Of a stretch of 64,000 nucleotides of DNA, positions 1 through 10,503 are shown piece by piece. Below the pieces are notes generated by a model that had not been told where the DNA came from, made no database searches, and was given only the letters and a program-made list of their open reading frames with translations. The first letter of the stretch is position 1. Each line of letters begins with the position of its first letter. The stretch is taken from NCBI GenBank assembly GCA_024529925.1, contig JAFEUB010001484.1, positions 1-64,000 of the forward strand, in the 5' to 3' direction. This DNA comes from Ophthalmolycus amberensis. Taxonomy: Eukaryota > Chordata > Actinopteri > Perciformes > Zoarcidae. The translations under genes were made by a program, and so were the position numbers.

Positions 1-447
1 TAAAGTCAGAAAATTACTGAAAAAATCATAAAAGTTCAAATGTGACAGTTCAAAAAGGATAACAGATCTATGGATCGGGGTCCATAGATCTGTCTCTATG
101 GACCCCGAGTCTGCAATAAAGTCTATCTATCTCTATCTATGAAAGATATCAGAAAGGTTATAGCATACAATAATAGCTCATGGTTTTCTCAACATTTTAA
201 AGTTGAAATGGTGTCTGTAGCTGAACGTATGAGGAAGAAGAAGGATTTGAAAGTTGAAGAAGTTGAGGAGGATTTGAAAACGTACTCCATTCAAAAACAA
301 ATTTCAAAAAGCTTAAAGGTTAAAAACATAAAACGTCATAGCCGGCATGTCCTTAAACAGCTGGACATTTTGATAGTTGAACGGTTTCTGTAGCTTAAGA
401 AATGTGGAAGGAGATACCTGCCAAAAAACGCTGAATCAGCATTCCAA
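1..447 (+). repeat. End of long spacer with palindrome and small conserved reading frame
   Basis: Repeated at about 20,912-21,356 and 34,579-35,016. It contains a perfect inverted repeat near 62-95 (acagatctatgga / tccatagatctgt around a short loop), then an AATAAA-containing stretch with a TATC/TCTA microsatellite (about 113-139). A reading frame of 84 codons at 139-393 is lysine/glutamate-rich. In the other units it is shorter at the 5' end (61 codons at 21,117-21,302 and 34,777-34,962) because of small indels. I do not recognise the peptide; it may be a fragment of an old retroelement 3' region. No evidence of splicing or function. Confidence 0.5.
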
Positions 448-540
448 CAAATATGGTGTTTCAAACTCCAGTGCAGTAGGCGGCGGTATGCACCTGCTAT
501 CAGTTTGATATCTGCCATTCAAACCGAGAGAAGAAGAACT
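448..540 (+). repeat. LINE-tail-like motif upstream of LINE copy 1
   Basis: About 90 bp containing gcagtaggcggcggtatgca and ending in GA/GAA-rich sequence. It resembles the 3' tail of the LINE itself (5,740-5,820: cagtaggtggcggtatgcac, then GAA repeats). Copies lie at 21,357-21,449 and 35,017-35,109, and a related copy sits upstream of each even ZNF gene (about 9,525-9,627, 30,384-30,480 and 51,788-51,895). It is probably a 5'-truncated relic of the same LINE family or a SINE sharing its tail; this is inference. Confidence 0.5.
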
Positions 541-705
541 CCGTTCTAACCTAACTCAGCGGAAGGAGGGGGAGGATCGGAGCAAGAGGACGTCATCAGT
601 GTGCGACGAGACCAGAGAAAGAAAGTTTGTTGGAAAAGTGGTGGAGTACGAGAAGAGAACAGAATTGTGTGGTTGAGCAACAACTGTACCGTGAATGCAG
701 ATATC

Positions 706-1923
706 ATGGGTGATAGTGCAGATGGTGAGAATGATAATGTGGCATGGCAAGAAGCTAACAGAAAGAAGAGAAAGGGGAGCGGCAGTTCAGGCCGCTCCGG
801 AAGTGAGTTTGGCGAGGAGAGTAAAAAAGTGAAGGCTACTAGATCAAGTGTGGGGAAGGAGGATGACTCAACTGAATGGAAAGTTGTGATTGCGTTTAAG
901 AATGAAGGGGCCCATTATCACCCGTTAAAACTGACAAAGGCAATAGAGAAGGAAATAGGAAAGATTAAGTTTGTCAAGTTTTTAAGCAACAGGCGTCTTT
1001 TGATCTTTGCTACAGATCAAAGGCAATGAGAGAAGATCCTCGGAGCTGAAACTTTGAATGGAGAAAGGATCAGCTGTCATATTCCTGGGAGCGTTTCAAA
1101 GCTGAGAGGTGTTATACAGGATGTGCCATTGTCAGTGTCCATAGATGAGATAATTAAGGAAGTGAAAGGAGGAAAGGTAGTGAAAGCTTCCAGACTGCAA
1201 ATAAATCGAAATGGAAGGAAAACTAATAGCCTATCAGTGCTGCTGGAGTTTGAAAAGATCTTGTCTAAGAAAATAAGAATAGGATATATGAGCTATGATG
1301 TAAAAGAGTTTATTCCAGCTCCTTTAAGATGCTTCAAGTGTCAAAGAATGGGACATACCACAGGGCAATGTAAGGGTAAGCAGAGATGTGCAAGATGTGG
1401 AGGCGAGCATGAATACGGAAAATGTGGTCAAGATGTAAAAATTAAATGTTGTAACTGCGGCGGTGAACACAGCGCTGCTTTTGGAGGATGCCCAGTTCAA
1501 ATACAAGCAAAAGAAGTGCAGAAATATAAAATACTTCATCAAGTGTCTTATGCGGAAGCAGTTAAAAAAGTGAAGGAAAATGATAAAGTTACACCCAGGG
1601 AAAGCCACAGGAATGATATAAGAGAAGCTGGGATTAGACAACCTCCTGGGGACCTTCCCCCTGTCCTAGATCAGAGTCTAACAGAGTTAAATCCATGCAT
1701 AAAAGAGATAAATGAGGACACGCTAATTGTAGATAAAATCTGTTTCGTGGCCTTCATCTGCAAAACTATGAATTTGGCAATTCAACAAAAAAGAAAAAGT
1801 GACAGAATAAAGACAATCGTAGAGGCAGCCATAGAGATACTGGGGATTAAAGAAGTTAAGGCTGATCTGATTCACAAGATGTTGAACCCTCCCAACTATG
1901 ATGTACAGGCTCAGGGTGATTAA
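706..1923 (+). pseudogene. LINE ORF1 (nucleic-acid-binding, Gag-like), one nonsense codon
   Basis: The protein would bind element RNA as a ribonucleoprotein chaperone. I chose the ATG at 706 (MGDSADGEND...); the frame is open further upstream but without an ATG. The N-terminal third is basic and serine-rich (KKRKGSGSSGRSG). Three zinc knuckles sit in series: CFKCQRMGHTTGQC, CARCGGEHEYGKC and CCNCGGEHSAAFGGC. The frame is interrupted by TGA at 1,027-1,029, where copy 3 has CGA (Arg), so this is a CpG-type transition. After that stop the frame is open to the TAA at 1,921-1,923, 7 bp before ORF2. Confidence 0.85.
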
Positions 1924-1930
1924 CCTCATA

Positions 1931-4900
1931 ATGGTGTTGCATATACTACAATGGAATGCCAGAAGTCTAATTGCAAATGGGCAAGAATTCAAGAAGGTTG
2001 TAGCTGATCTGACAGATACACCAGATGTTATTTGCATTCAAGAAACGTGGTTAAAACCTCAATTGGACTTTGTCATTTCAGGATTCAGCTCTGTCAGATG
2101 TGATAGAATTGGAAAACAAGGTGGAGGGTGTGTAACATTTATCAAGGATAACTTAGCATATAGAAAGAATGATGTTCCAGAACAGTATGAATGTATTATG
2201 ATAGAAGTATGTAGTCCAAGAGGAGATATAAAGTTAGTGAACTTCTATAATCCTTGTAAAAAGCTATCTATGGAAATGTTTCACGAGATATCAGGAAATA
2301 TTGGGAAAAGAGAAATTTGGTGTGGAGATTTTAATGCTCACACTACATTAAGGGGAAGTGAGGTCACTGATACCAACGGAGGGGTAGTTGAAGAATTTAT
2401 AGCGGAGAGATCATTAATTTGTCTTAATGATGGAAGCAGTACCAGGGTAGATGTTACTCGAAACTCAGTATCCTGCTTAGATCTTACATTAGTCTCAGGA
2501 AATATGAGTAATTTCTGTGAATGGAATACAATGAATGAATCTAACATAGGGAGTGATCACTATCCTATATGGTGCTCATTAAATTGTGATATCTTTACTC
2601 AGAAGGGTAATATAATAGAAAGATGGTGTTTTCCTAAAGCTAACTGGGGAAAATTTAAAGAATGTTGTAGGAAGTCATGGGAAGAAATATCTATTGAGAA
2701 TAATGTGGACAGCTGTTCGAGAGCAGTGACCGCTATGATTATTGGTGCTGCATCAATATGCATTCCTAAGAGTAAGGTGAATGGGAAAAAGAAAATGGTT
2801 CCATGGTGGAATGAGGAATGTAAAAATGCCATTCAAGAAAGAAATCGTGCCTACAGAAAGTTAAGAAGTCTTTTGACCCAAGATAATCTGATCGATTATC
2901 AAAGAAAGAGAGCGGTAGTACGGAAAGTTATTAAGTCATCAAAGAGGAATGCATGGAGGCAATTCTGTTCAGCTATTGGAAGAGAAATAGAGTTACGTGA
3001 TGTTTGGGCGATGATCAAAAAGATGAGTGGGAAAAGAAAATCAATTAAAATCCCAGTTTTGATAGACGGAGAATATCGGGCAATTACAAATGAGGAGAAA
3101 GCTGCGTTATTGAGGAAGAAGTTTGCAAATGTTCATAGCGGAAGTCATTTACATGAGAGGCACAGACAGAGAAAAGAAGAAATTTTAGCAGCACATACAG
3201 AAGTTAGAAAGAAAAAGGGCAATGAAGGAACACCCCTTGATATGGAGTTTTCAATACAGGAGCTGAAAACAGCGTTGGAGGGAAGTGGGTATACTGCTCC
3301 AGGTCAAGACCAACTATGCTACGCTATGTTTAGACAATTACCAGAAGAAGCCTTGGAAATTATTTGTAAATTGTTTAATATGATTTGGAGGGAAGGTGTA
3401 ATGCCAAGCAGCTGGAAGAGTGCTTTGATTCTACCTTTTGGTAAACCTGGTAAAGACCTAGCGAATGCTGGCAATTATAGACCAATAGCACTGACATCTC
3501 ATTTGTGCAAGTGGATGGAAAAGATCATCACGAGCAGATTAACTTATTTTATAGAGCAAAGGGGCTTGCTAAATAAATCGCAGAATGGCTTTCGTAAAGG
3601 TAGATCGACACTTGACGCATTGATAAAAGTTAGCAACGAGGCAGAGAAAGCAATAAGTATGAAGGAGATTATGGCTATAGTCTATTTTGATGTAGAGAAA
3701 GCATATGACTCCATGTGGAGAGAGGGCCTATTGATTAAAATGCATAAAATAGGTATTAGTGGAAGGATGTATAACTGGATATTGGATTTTTTGTCTGGTC
3801 GATCATTCAAGGTAAAAGTTGGAGATGCCGTGTCTGAAGAATTTACTATAGTAAATGGGATCCCCCAAGGTAGTGTTATTAGCCCTATATTATTTAATAT
3901 TATGATAAATGACGTCTTTATGGACATTGACAGAGATATTGGCTCCTTGCTATATGCCGATGATGGAGCAATTTGGAAAAGGGGAAGAAATATTAGACAT
4001 GTGATCAGTAAAATTCAAAAGGCTATAATCAATGTTGAAAAGTGGTCGTATGACTGGGGGTTTAAGATGTCTGTTGATAAGTCTTGCTACATGCTATTTA
4101 CCAGAAAGAGAAATATAAGCAATACTCATCTGAAATTATATGGACAAAGTATGGAGAGGGTGACAGAGTTTAAATATTTAGGCTTATGGTTTGATGAAAA
4201 ATGTTTGTGGAGAACTCATATTAGGCATATTGAAACTAAATGTAAAAAGGTGCTCAATGTTATGAGAGCAGTTTCTTGACATCAATGGGGAGCAGATAAA
4301 CGGTCACTAATGGACATCTATAGGGCTATTATACGAGCATGTATAGATTATGGATGTATGGTTTATGGAACAGCTGCCAAGAGTACATTACAATCATTAG
4401 ATAGAATTCAGTTCAGAGCTCTAAGACTTAGTATAGGTGCAATTAAATCTACCCCAAACAACGCACTTCTGGTAGAAGCTGACGAACTGCCATTAAGTCT
4501 AAGACGAGCAAAACTAGCTCTGGCATATTGGGTGAAGTTAAAGGGATCTGCAGAGGAACTTCCCGTAACAAATGTGCTGTATGAATGCTGGGAATACACC
4601 CAAAGTAAAGGCAAAGGGTTTGGTTGGACAATCAGTGCAATAGCCAAAGAATACGGTTTAACTGGGTTAGAGTATGGGCCCAATGTAATATGGGGAAATG
4701 TTCCTCCGTGGATACTACCAGTGCACAATGTGGATTTAACACTCATAGAAGAGAGGAAAAAATGGATGGAAAGAAAATTGTATGACATTGGACATCAGAC
4801 TCAAGTATACATCAATAATAATTATTATAACTATATGCAGATTTATACAGATGGATCAAAAGATGACGGGAATGGACACGTGGGATCAGGGGTATTCATA

Positions 4901-5698
4901 CCAGAATTTAGTGTGACAATATGCAAACGAATTAATGACAGATTGTCTGTCTTTACAGCTGAAATTATTGCAATAATCTTGGGACTGCAATGGGTAGAAG
5001 AGGTCAGGCCTGAGAGAGTGGTCATCTGTTCAGATTCTGCTGTAGCTTTAAACAGCCTGAAGACAAAACAAACAATTCGTGAGGATTTAGTGATGGAAAT
5101 ATCTCTGATAATGTTGAGATTTCAAAGACTGGGAATTAATGTTCAATTTTGCTGGGTTCCTGCTCATGTAGGTGTGGAGGGTAATGAGAGAGCAGATATG
5201 ATTGCAAAGAGAGCACTAACACTAAAAGAAGAGGAGATATTGAAAATTCCTTTTGGAAAGGGGGAAGCTAAAGCATTAATAAGAGAGGCAGGACGGGAGT
5301 TATGGCAGAAGAAGTGGGACAACGATAACAAAGGAAGACATTATTATAACATTCAGAAATCCATAAATGTGAAGACATACAAAGGGAAGTATAGAAGAGA
5401 GGAGGTCATAATATCAAGGTTAAGGTTCGGACATACAGGACTTAACTCAACTCTGTATTTAATGGCAAAAATGGACTCAGATAAGTGCACTATTTGTAAT
5501 GTTACTGAAGACGTGGAGCATGTTATCCTGAAATGTCAAAGATACAATTCAGACAGGAACATCTTGAAGCAAAAAATATGTCAGTTGGGACGGAAGTGGA
5601 GTTTGGAGGGAGTTCTGGCAGTGGACGGAGAATGGCGGGAGTGCTGCAGAGCACTGTTGCGATTTCTTAAAGAAACGGGATTAGACCGTAGGATTTAG
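1931..5698 (+). pseudogene. LINE ORF2 polyprotein (EN-RT-RNase H), one nonsense codon
   Basis: Start chosen at 1,931 (MVLHILQWNARSL), just after ORF1 ends. Endonuclease motifs are LQWNAR at the N-terminus, GDFNAH in the middle and GSDHYPIW near residue 210. The reverse transcriptase carries NGIPQGSVISPILF and the catalytic LLYADDGAIW. RNase H shows YTDGSK, the AE of FTAEI, CSDSAVAL and WVPAHVGVEGNERAD. The C-terminus has CTICNVTEDVEHVILKC, a C-x2-C-x7-H-x4-C finger typical of the clade. A TGA at about 4,277-4,279 replaces the GGA seen in copy 2, between RT and RNase H; the frame continues unchanged afterwards. Confidence 0.9.
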
Positions 5699-5820
5699 TT
5701 GGAAAACAGTGAAGAAAAGGTTACCCTGAAACTGCACACTCCGGTACAGTAGGTGGCGGTATGCACCTATACAAGTTGGTTGCGACCCGGCAATCAAATT
5801 TAAAGAAGAAGAAGAAGAAA

Positions 5821-5977
5821 GTAACTCGCTTACACAGTCGGATCTTAACAGTGTGACATACAGCGGAAGTAAACAACACAGCCGCTTGCAGCGTTCGCTG
5901 CTCGTACTGTGGAGTTGGCTGGAAAACGATATGGTAGTCGTTGCGGAGGTAATTATTCCAGTTGAGAGTAAACAACA
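5821..5977 (+). promoter_or_regulatory. Promoter/5' leader of ZNF1, conserved at all six loci
   Basis: About 157 bp from gtaactcgcttacacagtcg to the ATG are nearly identical upstream of every copy of exon 1 (also about 9,656-9,810, 26,727-26,883, 30,510-30,666, 48,307-48,463 and 51,919-52,075). It contains an ETS-like core (gcggaagt, 5,863-5,870) and lacks an obvious TATA box. At odd genes it abuts the GAA tail of the LINE; at even genes it is preceded by a different A-rich sequence. That the promoter lies here is inference from conservation and position. Confidence 0.5.
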
Positions 5978-6149
5978 ATGTCGTCAGTTGAGTATTTGAG
6001 AGAGTTTGTCAACGAGCGACTATCTGCTGCTGCTGAAGAAATATTCAGAGTTTTTGAAAAAACTATCTTCGAGTACGAGGAAGAGATCGACCGTCAGAGC
6101 AGACTGTTGGATATCGTTTGGAAACCTGTAATAAAGTTACACAGGATAG
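5978..6149 (+). CDS. ZNF gene 1, exon 1 (fish N-terminal module)
   Basis: Encodes 57 residues beginning MSSVEYLREFVNERLSAAA, a helical, acidic module. I recognise it as the first exon of many teleost C2H2 ZNF genes; it is neither KRAB nor SCAN. It ends at ...KLHRI plus one base, with donor ATAG|GTTTGT at 6,149/6,150 (phase 1). Joining to exon 2 at 6,973 restores Glu and continues ELPQQHVCKEEEV. Read through the donor, the frame runs to 6,304, longer than in the paralogues, but that extension is intron sequence. The module is presumably for protein-protein contact; its partner is unknown. Confidence 0.8.
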
Positions 6150-6972
6150 GTTTGTACAACTTCATCATTGTAATACCACTAAACAGAGGGATTCCATTTA
6201 ATCCAAATTGTTTAAATCTGTACTGGTATTTATCAATGCTGCGTTCACGTGGATTCAGGCAGATGGTAGACAGCAAACCAGATATTTTTCCCATGATGGA
6301 ATAAGATATATTTGATAAAACTATTTAGTGACTACTGTTTTATTTAATTATTCACAGACTGTAGCGTTATATAGCTAAAACTGTGATTTATCTTGTAGCA
6401 TCCCGGCTGAATAATGGTCTGTAGTCTTGAACTGATGGTCCATTAGTCTTTAATGAATCACACCTTGAACACACCGTAAGAACTTGTGCCTATATCGGCC
6501 AGGTGCTAAAATAATAAAACCGTATCCATCTTCCTTGTTAAATCACTTTTTCCGTCCCCTTAGTGCCTTTTCTAACGGCTTTCTCACGGCTTCTTACTTC
6601 TGGTTTATACCTTCAAAATAAAAGCGCAACAGGAAATGCACGAACTGCAAAGACAAAACTTCAAAAATAAGACATAAAAAAAGGAACAATCTATTTAAAT
6701 ACACTACACATTCTCAGAGGTCCTTTACAATCTTAATAATCGATTGTAAACTGAAGCAACTATCTCCAGTGTGAGGGCGCTACGTAACATTCGGTTCTAT
6801 TTATTCCAATACTGATCCCGGTATTCTCTTCCGGGTTCACCTAATTTACCGTCCTCGTCCACTGTCATGATATCTGGTGTGCTGTATGCCTGGTTTCATG
6901 TGAATGCACTGTTTGCATTTTTCCTTCAACATCACAGTCGTATCCTATTTATGTTGCTCTCTGTCCCTCCAG
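6150..6972 (+). other. Intron 1 of ZNF gene 1
   Basis: Phase-1 intron, about 0.8 kb, GT...AG, ending in the pyrimidine-rich tctctgtccctccag. Near-identical introns occur in genes 3, 4 and 5. In gene 2 it carries the Gypsy element and in gene 6 the hAT element. Nothing else is recognised in it. Confidence 0.75.
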
Positions 6973-8510
6973 AGCTCCCACAGCAACATGTCTGTAAGGA
7001 GGAGGAGGTTCTCTCCGACCAGCATCTCTGTATTCAGGAGAGGAACTCCAGTCTGGACCAAGAGGACCCAGATCCTCCACAGATCAAAGAGGAACAGGAG
7101 GAACTCTGCACCAGTCAGGAGGGAGAGCAGCTTGAGCTGAAGCAGGAGACTGAGACCTTCATGTTGACTCCTGATGAGGAAAGTAACCACACTGACCCAG
7201 AACCAACAAGAGACCCCCAGCTCCTCTCCAACAACTCTCATGTAGCTGAGAGCCAAGATCAGAAAGGAAGCGAGCATGAAGACTCAGAATCAACTAGCGA
7301 TTCAGAGCCAGAACCAAAGAAAAGACAACAGAAAAACAGAAGTCACTGTAACGATATTACCAACTTGTCAAAGACTTGCAGTGATCCTCAAACAGGTAAA
7401 GCACTTTTACAATGTGACACATGTGGAGAAGCTTTCAAGTTCAGGTCGCATTTCGACAAACACCTGAGAACCCACTCAGATGAGAAGTCACATTCTTGCA
7501 GCTTCTGTGAGAAAATATTCAGTAAGATATCCTCATTGAAGACTCATCAAAAAATCCACACAGGTGACAAGCCGTATTCTTGCGAAACATGTGGAAAAGA
7601 TTTTGGACGTAGTAGTCACTTGTTGGTCCACATAAGAACACACACAGGTGAGAAGCCGTATTCTTGCAAAACATGTGGAAAAGATTTCAGACAAAGATGT
7701 GACATGTTGGTTCACATGAGAACACACACAGGTGAGAAGCCGTATTCTTGCAAAACATGTGGAAAAGATTTTGGACGTAGTAGTCACTTGTTGGTCCACA
7801 TGAGAACACACACAGGTGAGAAGCCGTATTCTTGCAAAACATGTGGAAAAGATTTTCGACATAGTAGTCACTTGATGGTCCACATGAGAACACACACAGG
7901 TGAGAAGCCGTATTCTTGCAAAACATGTGGAAAAGATTTTCGACATAGTAGTCACTTGATGGTCCACATGAGAACACACACAGGTGAGAAGCCGTGTTCT
8001 TGCGAAACATGTGGAAAAGATTTCAGACAAAGATGTGACATGTTGGTTCACATGAGAACACACACAGGTGAGAAGCCGTATTCTTGCAAAACATGTGGAA
8101 AAGATTTCAGACAAAGATGTGACATGTTGGTTCACATGAGAACACACACAGGTGAGAAGCCGTATTCTTGCAAAACATGTGGAAAAGATTTTCGATGTAG
8201 TAGTCACTTGATGGTCCACATGAGAACACACACAGGTGAGAAGCCGTATTCTTGCAAAACATGTGGAAAAGATTTCAGACAAAGATGTGACATGTTGGTT
8301 CACATGAGAACACACACAGGTGAGAAGCCGTATTCTTGCAAAACATGTGGAAAAGATTTTGGACGTAGTAGTCACTTGATGGTCCACATGAGAACACACA
8401 CAGGTGAGAAGCCGTGTTCTTGCAAAACATGTGGACAAGAGTTCAGACTTAGAGGTGCCATGTTGGTTCACATGAGAAGAGCCCACACTGGGGAGGAGCT
8501 GCACCTCTGA
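6973..8510 (+). CDS. ZNF gene 1, exon 2: acidic linker and 13 C2H2 fingers
   Basis: With exon 1 the product would be 569 residues, probably a nuclear sequence-specific DNA-binding protein. Residues from ELPQQHV to about position 170 of the exon are acidic and Ser/Pro-rich, with a basic patch PKKRQQKNR that may be a nuclear localisation signal. Thirteen C-x2-C-x12-H fingers follow, joined by TGEKPYSC linkers. The first two (CDTCGEAF, CSFCEKIF) are divergent; the next ten come from an 84-bp tandem repeat with two archetypes, RQRCDMLVH and RSSHLMVH; the last (RLRGAMLVHMRRAH) has an H-x4-H spacing. The stop TGA at 8,508-8,510 falls where the first Cys of another finger would be. Regulatory targets cannot be read reliably. 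Confidence 0.9.
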
Positions 8511-8582
8511 AAGACCTGCGGGAAGACATACTGTGATTGCCATCAATTGGCAAGGCATAAAAGATTGCATACAGACAAGTAG
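8511..8582 (+). pseudogene. In-frame relict finger after the ZNF1 stop codon
   Basis: Directly after the TGA, the same frame reads KTCGKTYCDCHQLARHKRLH, then TDK and TAG at 8,580-8,582. If the TGA were a Cys codon this would be a complete C-x2-C-x12-H-x3-H finger. The same arrangement is at 19,130-19,201, 29,332-29,403 and 50,744-50,815. The loss therefore predates the duplications, or the UGA is read through; nothing here proves readthrough. Confidence 0.7.
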
Positions 8583-9524
8583 CCTTGTATTTGCAAAATA
8601 CACGGGAGACAATTCAGTTCTTGTGTTCATAGTTCCTGCAAATGTTTGACCAATTCGATTTTTCTTTTGTTTTTAGAATGTATTTACTTCAGTAATCTGA
8701 CAACCAGTTACTGTCCCGTTTGTATTCTAACAATAAAGCGTTGGGAGGTGATGATGTAAGAATACCAGATTCACACTGAGGTCTCAAGCTTTACATATAT
8801 TCTGTTCATCAAGGCTGCAGATGTGTCTCGCTGACCTCGAGAGTAAAAGTAGTCAGTGAAGAATAGTTATTCTACGAGTGTTATACCATGTGAGAGGTGT
8901 TTCAATGTTTCATCTCACTGGCTGTAGATTGTTAATTAATGATTTAATACCGTGGCTGATGGATCCTGATAGTTTGATCAGTGGAGCTGCCTCATGAACA
9001 AGCTGTGGTGGAATGTAACTACATTTACCTAAATACTGTATTGATGTACAACGTTTTGTCCTCAGATGGTGAAGATTTCATGGAAATACACATGAAATAT
9101 TGAACATTAAAAAATCAATTTGAAGGTATTTGTACTTTGATTCTGCCTACTTTCATTGTATGTTACATATACTTTACAGGCAAATATTGTACTTTTTAGT
9201 CCACTACATTTATTTGACAGCTATAGTTATTTGCTGATTAAGACTTTTATAAACTAAAATGTATAGTGCATTAAATATGATCTCTTGTTAAATGATGTGT
9301 CAGTGTGTGAACTTAGTAAAAATGAAATGGCTCCACCATAACTATCTGCAAGAACAATATAACACTCAGTCAATTAACAACCAGTTACTGTCCCTACCAG
9401 CTGTTGTAGCTATAGGCACATAGCTTTGACTTTTCTCGTATGGTGGATGGTGAGAATTACAGGCTTTCACGTGTTTATCACGTTTTCCTTTTCATACAAC
9501 ACAGGGCTGGTGGGTAGGATATAA
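8583..9524 (+). other. 3' UTR and short spacer of odd unit 1
   Basis: No gene seen. AATAAA at 8,732-8,737 is a likely polyadenylation signal. At 8,701-8,717 the spacer holds a 17-bp block (caaccagttactgtccc) where even units have a 316-bp segment; the identical block occurs again at 9,378-9,394. The same spacer follows genes 3 (29,404-30,383) and 5 (50,816-51,787). Confidence 0.6.
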
Positions 9525-9810
9525 TAAATATGGTGTTTCAAACCCCCGTGCAGTAAGCGGCGGTATGCACCTGCTATCAGCTTGATGTCCACTATTCAAA
9601 CGATTCAAAACCGAGAGACGAAGGAGCACAATATAAAAAAAGCGGAACGAAAAACAGTAACTCGCTTACACAGTCGGATCTTAACAGTGTGACATCCAGC
9701 GGAAGTAAACAACACAGCCGCTTGCAGCGTTCACTGCTCGTACTGTGGAGTTGGCTGGAAAACGATATGGTAGTCGTTGCGGAGGTAATTATTCCAGTTG
9801 AGAGTAAACA

Positions 9811-9982
9811 ATGTCGTCAGTTGAGTATTTGAGAGAGTTTGTCAACGAGCGACTATCTGCTGCTGCTGAAGAAATATTCAGAGTTTTTGAAAAAACTATC
9901 TTCGAGTACGAGGAAGAGATCGACCGTCAGAGCAGACTGTTGGATGTCGTTTGGAAACCTGTAATAAAGTTACACAGGATAG
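9811..9982 (+). CDS. ZNF gene 2, exon 1
   Basis: Same 57-codon module as exon 1 of gene 1, with one conservative change near the end (LLDVVW for LLDIVW). The donor is ATAG|GTTTGT at 9,982/9,983, phase 1. The intron that follows runs to 18,095 and is about 8.1 kb long because a Gypsy retrotransposon lies in it in antisense orientation; without that element it would be about 0.82 kb like its paralogues. Whether splicing still joins the two exons is unknown. Confidence 0.8.
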
Positions 9983-10503
9983 GTTTGTACAACTTCATCA
10001 TTGTAATACCACTAAACAGAGGAATTCCATTTAATCCAAATTGTTTAAATGTGTACTGGTATTAATCAATGCTGTGTTCACGTGGATTCAGGCAGATGGT
10101 ATACAGCAAACCAGATATTTTTCCCATGATGGAATAAGATATATTTGATACAACTATTTAGTGACTACTGTTTTATTTAATTATTCACAGACTGTAGCAT
10201 TATATAGCTAAAACTGTGATTTATCTTGTAGCATCCCGGCTGAATAATGGTCTGTAGTCTTGAACTGATGGTCCATAAGTCTTTAATGAATCACACCTTG
10301 AACACACCGTAAGAACTTGTGCCTATATCGGCCAGGTGCTAAAATAATAAAACCGTATCCATCTTCCTTGTTAAATCACTTTTTCCGTCCCCTTAGTGCC
10401 TTTACTAACGGCTTTCTCACGGCTTCTTACTTCCGGTTTATACCTTCAAAATAAAAGCGCAACAGGAAATGCACGAACTGCAGTGACAAAACGTCAAAAT
10501 TAA

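Larger units (their letters stand above)
541..5820 (+). mobile_element. I-superfamily non-LTR retrotransposon, copy 1
   Basis: Two-ORF LINE. ORF1 has three CCHC knuckles; ORF2 has an APE-type endonuclease, a reverse transcriptase, an RNase H and a C-terminal CCHC motif. RNase H in ORF2 is characteristic of the I superfamily (I, Nimb and relatives), and a Nimb-like placement is possible. The 3' end is a GAA microsatellite (5,804-5,820) directly joined to the ZNF1 promoter region. The 5' boundary is estimated from the end of the tail-like motif and is not exact. The same insertion occurs in units 2 and 3, so this copy was multiplied by segmental duplication and not by separate transposition. 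Both ORFs carry nonsense codons, so this copy is dead. Confidence 0.85.

Noticed and set aside
6867..6972. ATG at 6,867 (MISGVLYAWF...) as the start of ZNF1
   Set aside because: The codons before 6,973 are intron sequence; a strong acceptor (ctccag) and phase match to the MSSVEY exon explain the true start. An alternative first exon cannot be fully excluded.
5978..8510. KRAB, SCAN or FiNZ domain in the ZNF proteins
   Set aside because: None of the characteristic motifs is present; the N-terminal module is of a different type.
6973..8510. CRISPR-like array because of regularly spaced repeats
   Set aside because: The 84-bp repeats are contiguous, coding and encode C2H2 fingers in a eukaryotic genome.
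7533..8630. Long Cys/Ser-rich reading frame antisense to the ZNF1 fingers (similar at 18,611-19,249, 28,438-29,283 and 50,018-50,863)
   Set aside because: It is a frame shadow of the 84-bp finger repeat. Length tracks finger number, and the peptide has no independent family features.
9811..10065. 84-residue stand-alone MSSVEY gene
   Set aside because: The C-terminal 27 codons lie beyond a good splice donor; the first 57 codons are exon 1 of the ZNF genes.
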